A DNA stretch of 5,239 nt, from contig CALKCV010000429.1 of NCBI GenBank assembly GCA_938083405.1, positions 1 through 5,239 on the forward strand, written 5' to 3'. Under the pieces are notes generated by a model. The model saw nothing but the letters and a program-made list of their open reading frames with translations. It was not told the origin of the DNA and made no database searches. A program made the translations under genes and the position numbers. Below are positions 4,865-5,239 of this stretch, one piece after another (position 1 is the first letter of the stretch; every line of letters begins with the position of its first letter). Source of the stretch: an uncultured Microcoleaceae cyanobacterium. GTDB taxonomy: Bacteria; Cyanobacteriota; Cyanobacteriia; Cyanobacteriales; Microcoleaceae.

Positions 4865-5239
4865 TTAAGTTGCATCCGCTTCAAACTGTTTTTCCCACTG
4901 TTCGTGATTGATTTTAGCTTGTCGAACGATATCCGATTTAGTAATAAGTTGAGACACCAACCAGTTAACCAGAGAAAGGGGGAATTTTAGCGGTCTGGCA
5001 ACATCTAAAAACAAGACTGCGCGATAACCGTCCGTATCGTTCCACACTTCGTGGAGGAAGGTGTCGTCAAAAATTAAACTTTTACCTTCTTCCCAATAAA
5101 CGGTCTCGTTATCGATTTTTATTTTACAATCAGATTTAGGTTCCGGTACGAGCAACCCCAGATGATATCGAATTAAACCTTTATGCTTTCCCCGGTGTTC
5201 TCGGAGATGTTTGTGGGGGGCTAAAATGGAAAAAAAAGC
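4865..5239 (-). CDS. Aspartyl/asparaginyl beta-hydroxylase family dioxygenase (LpxO-like), 5' end outside window
   Basis: Fe(II)/2-oxoglutarate dioxygenase of the Asp_Arg_Hydrox family. The frame is open to the window edge, giving 124 visible residues; a TTG at 5153-5155 is only an internal codon, because upstream residues continue the fold (AFFSILAPHKHLREHRG). Aligned from memory with human AspH, the iron ligands correspond to H15 (EHRGKHKG) and H63 (FLHEVWNDTD), and the 2-oxoglutarate contacts to R24, H26 (LIRYHLGL) and R73 (GYRAVLFLDV). The spacings H15-R24 of 9 and H63-R73 of 10 match, so the enzyme should be active. The tail after the core (residues 84-124) resembles LpxO-type proteins rather than eukaryotic AspH. 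LpxO 2-hydroxylates lipid A acyl chains; other members act on Asp/Asn residues or free amino-acid derivatives, so the substrate here is unknown. It is the first of three same-strand genes and may modify an acyl chain for the lipid-like products inferred for its neighbours. Confidence 0.87.
   Translation of the reverse strand, partial: AFFSILAPHKHLREHRGKHKGLIRYHLGLLVPEPKSDCKIKIDNETVYWEEGKSLIFDDTFLHEVWNDTDGYRAVLFLDVARPLKFPLSLVNWLVSQLITKSDIVRQAKINHEQWEKQFEADAT

Noticed and set aside
5153..5155. TTG as the start of the dioxygenase
   Set aside because: Upstream codons to the window edge carry the first iron ligand and the 2-oxoglutarate Arg and His, so the true start is beyond 5239.

Overview
The window looks like part of a cyanobacterial chromosome. 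Five copies of the HIP1 octamer GCGATCGC, plus several one-off variants, are scattered through it. There are three arrays of heptanucleotide repeats (TAACAAC/TAACAAT) of the kind found between cyanobacterial genes. The proteins also have a cyanobacterial flavour. A genus cannot be named from this stretch.

Layout: (1) At the left, on the plus strand, is the body of a polysaccharide/oligosaccharide flippase whose start lies outside the window. (2) Converging on it is a complete minus-strand gene for 5-formyltetrahydrofolate cyclo-ligase; its last codons and stop lie inside a heptamer array. (3) A roughly 630-base gap follows (2010-2641) that no intact gene fills. It is a small graveyard: the first 38 or so codons of a GNAT acetyltransferase, joined at a T10 tract to the decayed C-terminal end of an IS1-family transposase (one frameshift, one in-frame stop), then a 124-bp MITE-like inverted repeat carrying a heptamer array in its loop. 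(4) The right half is a minus-strand run of three genes in transcription order: an aspartyl/asparaginyl beta-hydroxylase-family (LpxO-like) dioxygenase cut by the window end, a 378-residue YghO/BcerS-like GNAT-fold protein, and an extended short-chain dehydrogenase. The last two overlap by ATGA and are almost certainly cotranslated.

The most interesting hypothesis concerns this last group. An acyltransferase of the family that includes bacterial ceramide synthase, coupled to an NAD(P)-dependent reductase of the extended SDR type and preceded by an acyl-chain hydroxylase-like enzyme, is a plausible lipid-modifying cassette, possibly for ceramide-like or other N-acylated amino lipids. This is inference from family membership and gene order; the test is whether a serine palmitoyltransferase-like enzyme, an acyl carrier protein and an acyl-ACP ligase lie upstream, beyond position 5239, or elsewhere in the genome.
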